Assembly: GCF_001949145.1 (NCBI RefSeq)
Contig: NW_019091358.1
Span: 3,845,003-3,871,478 of the forward strand
Reading direction: 5' to 3'
Length of the DNA stretch: 26,476 bases
Source of the DNA: Acanthaster planci
Lineage: Eukaryota; Echinodermata; Asteroidea; Valvatida; Acanthasteridae
Below the pieces are notes generated by a model. The model was not told the DNA's origin, did not search any database, and saw only the letters and a program-made list of their open reading frames with translations. Shown here piece by piece: positions 25,994-26,476 of the stretch; position 1 is the first letter of the stretch, and each line of letters begins with the position of its first letter. Position numbers and translations under genes: made by a program.

Positions 25994-26047
25994 ATGTCGG
26001 ACGCAGATGATGATTTCATGTGCGACGAAGAAGAGGATTATGATTTG
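25994..26047 (+). CDS. COPS2: COP9 signalosome complex subunit 2, coding exon 1 (partial gene)
   Basis: ATG then 18 codons, MSDADDDFMCDEEEDYDL, ending in phase 0 before GTAAGT. This acidic N-terminus is almost identical to CSN2/TRIP15 (vertebrate MSDMEDDFMCDDEEDYDL) and is specific to that family. CSN2 is the cullin/RBX1-binding subunit of the COP9 signalosome, which removes NEDD8 from cullins in nucleus and cytoplasm. The rest of the ~440-residue protein lies beyond the window. The short length alone would be weak, but the 15-of-18 match makes it secure. Confidence 0.93.
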
Positions 26048-26476
26048 GTAAGTAGGTAGAATACAGGGAAAGCACTTTTAAAAAGTACACAAATCAACTG
26101 GGTAGCCTCAGAACTTTGAAACTGGATGGGGAAGGTCGTATTAAGTCATGCTTGTTGTCACAAATTTACCACTGAAATAAGTCCACACCTTGGCTTAACT
26201 TCGCCAACAAATGCTGGTCAGGACATGGCGGGCCTCGGCCTAGCTAGCCCCACACGTAGGGCTGTGGTGGCTTTCTTCAACAATCGGTCTCTCTTCTGTC
26301 GCCACCACAGCCCTACTTCAAGGCAAGTCTCAAATTCCTGAAATCCAAACTGCAGGATTGTCACAAAATTTGAATCCTAATAATCTTCCGAAATGAGAAT
26401 GACTCAACAATTTTACGTAGGGGTCCAGTCCACGTATTCAAGCCCCATTGAAAACAGTGTAAAATCAGCACCGTTC
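26048..26476 (+). other. COPS2 intron 1, 5' part
   Basis: No further exon is visible. Contains a 16-bp perfect inverted repeat at 26256-26316. Confidence 0.7.
26256..26316. repeat. 16-bp perfect inverted repeat with 29-base spacer
   Basis: GTAGGGCTGTGGTGGC (26256-26271) and its exact reverse complement GCCACCACAGCCCTAC (26301-26316). No target duplication is seen at the flanks. A small fold-back element or an RNA hairpin within COPS2 intron 1. Confidence 0.65.

Noticed and set aside
1-26476. tRNA, rRNA, CRISPR or bacterial operon features
   Set aside because: I saw no cloverleaf, rRNA blocks or regularly spaced direct repeats with spacers; the window is intron-rich animal DNA.

Overview
The window is animal (metazoan) nuclear DNA. 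It holds five protein-coding genes broken into small exons with canonical GT..AG introns, together with many short inverted-repeat elements and ACATGT-type simple repeats. Gene content (a CKS/LSM6 pair, a sperm-tail SHIPPO-repeat gene, COPS2, and a secreted EGF/NTR protein), intron density and the repeat types suggest an invertebrate. A marine deuterostome (cephalochordate, hemichordate or echinoderm) is my guess, not something the sequence proves.

Layout. (1) Positions 1-9195, plus strand: the 3' part of a gene for a secreted or extracellular protein. It has Thr/Pro-rich linker exons alternating with EGF-like exons (three of a related type, then one calcium-binding type), followed by four exons that splice into a C-terminal netrin-like (NTR) domain with a stop at 9193-9195. 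All internal introns are phase 1, so exons can be duplicated without breaking the frame, and the introns still show a tandem duplication. (2) 11957-12836, minus strand: LSM6, three coding exons, 79 residues. (3) 15714-19655, plus strand: a cyclin-dependent kinase regulatory subunit (CKS1/2 type), three coding exons, 85 residues. Its first long intron contains a 1.19-kb inverted-repeat transposon-like element. (4) 23474-25710, minus strand: an ODF3/CIMAP1 sperm-tail microtubule protein, four exons, 255 residues. (5) 25994-26047, plus strand: coding exon 1 of COPS2 (COP9 signalosome subunit 2), which runs out of the window. ODF3 and COPS2 are head to head, 283 bp apart.

The genes do not form a pathway. 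LSM6 (RNA decay/splicing), CKS (cell cycle) and COPS2 (cullin deneddylation) are housekeeping genes; ODF3 is a sperm axoneme gene. CKS1 proteins in mammals work with SCF-Skp2, which the COP9 signalosome regulates, but their proximity here is probably chance.

The most unusual items are the EGF/linker/NTR architecture, the recent exon-plus-intron duplication inside it (with a relic exon and an insertion whose empty site is kept in the paralogous intron), the 1.19-kb element whose ends are 16-bp minisatellites in opposite orientation, a gapless 150-bp repeat in two inverted copies flanking CKS exon 1, and a possible CCAAT/CHR cell-cycle promoter upstream of CKS. All identifications come from reading translations and splice sites by eye; no database search was run.
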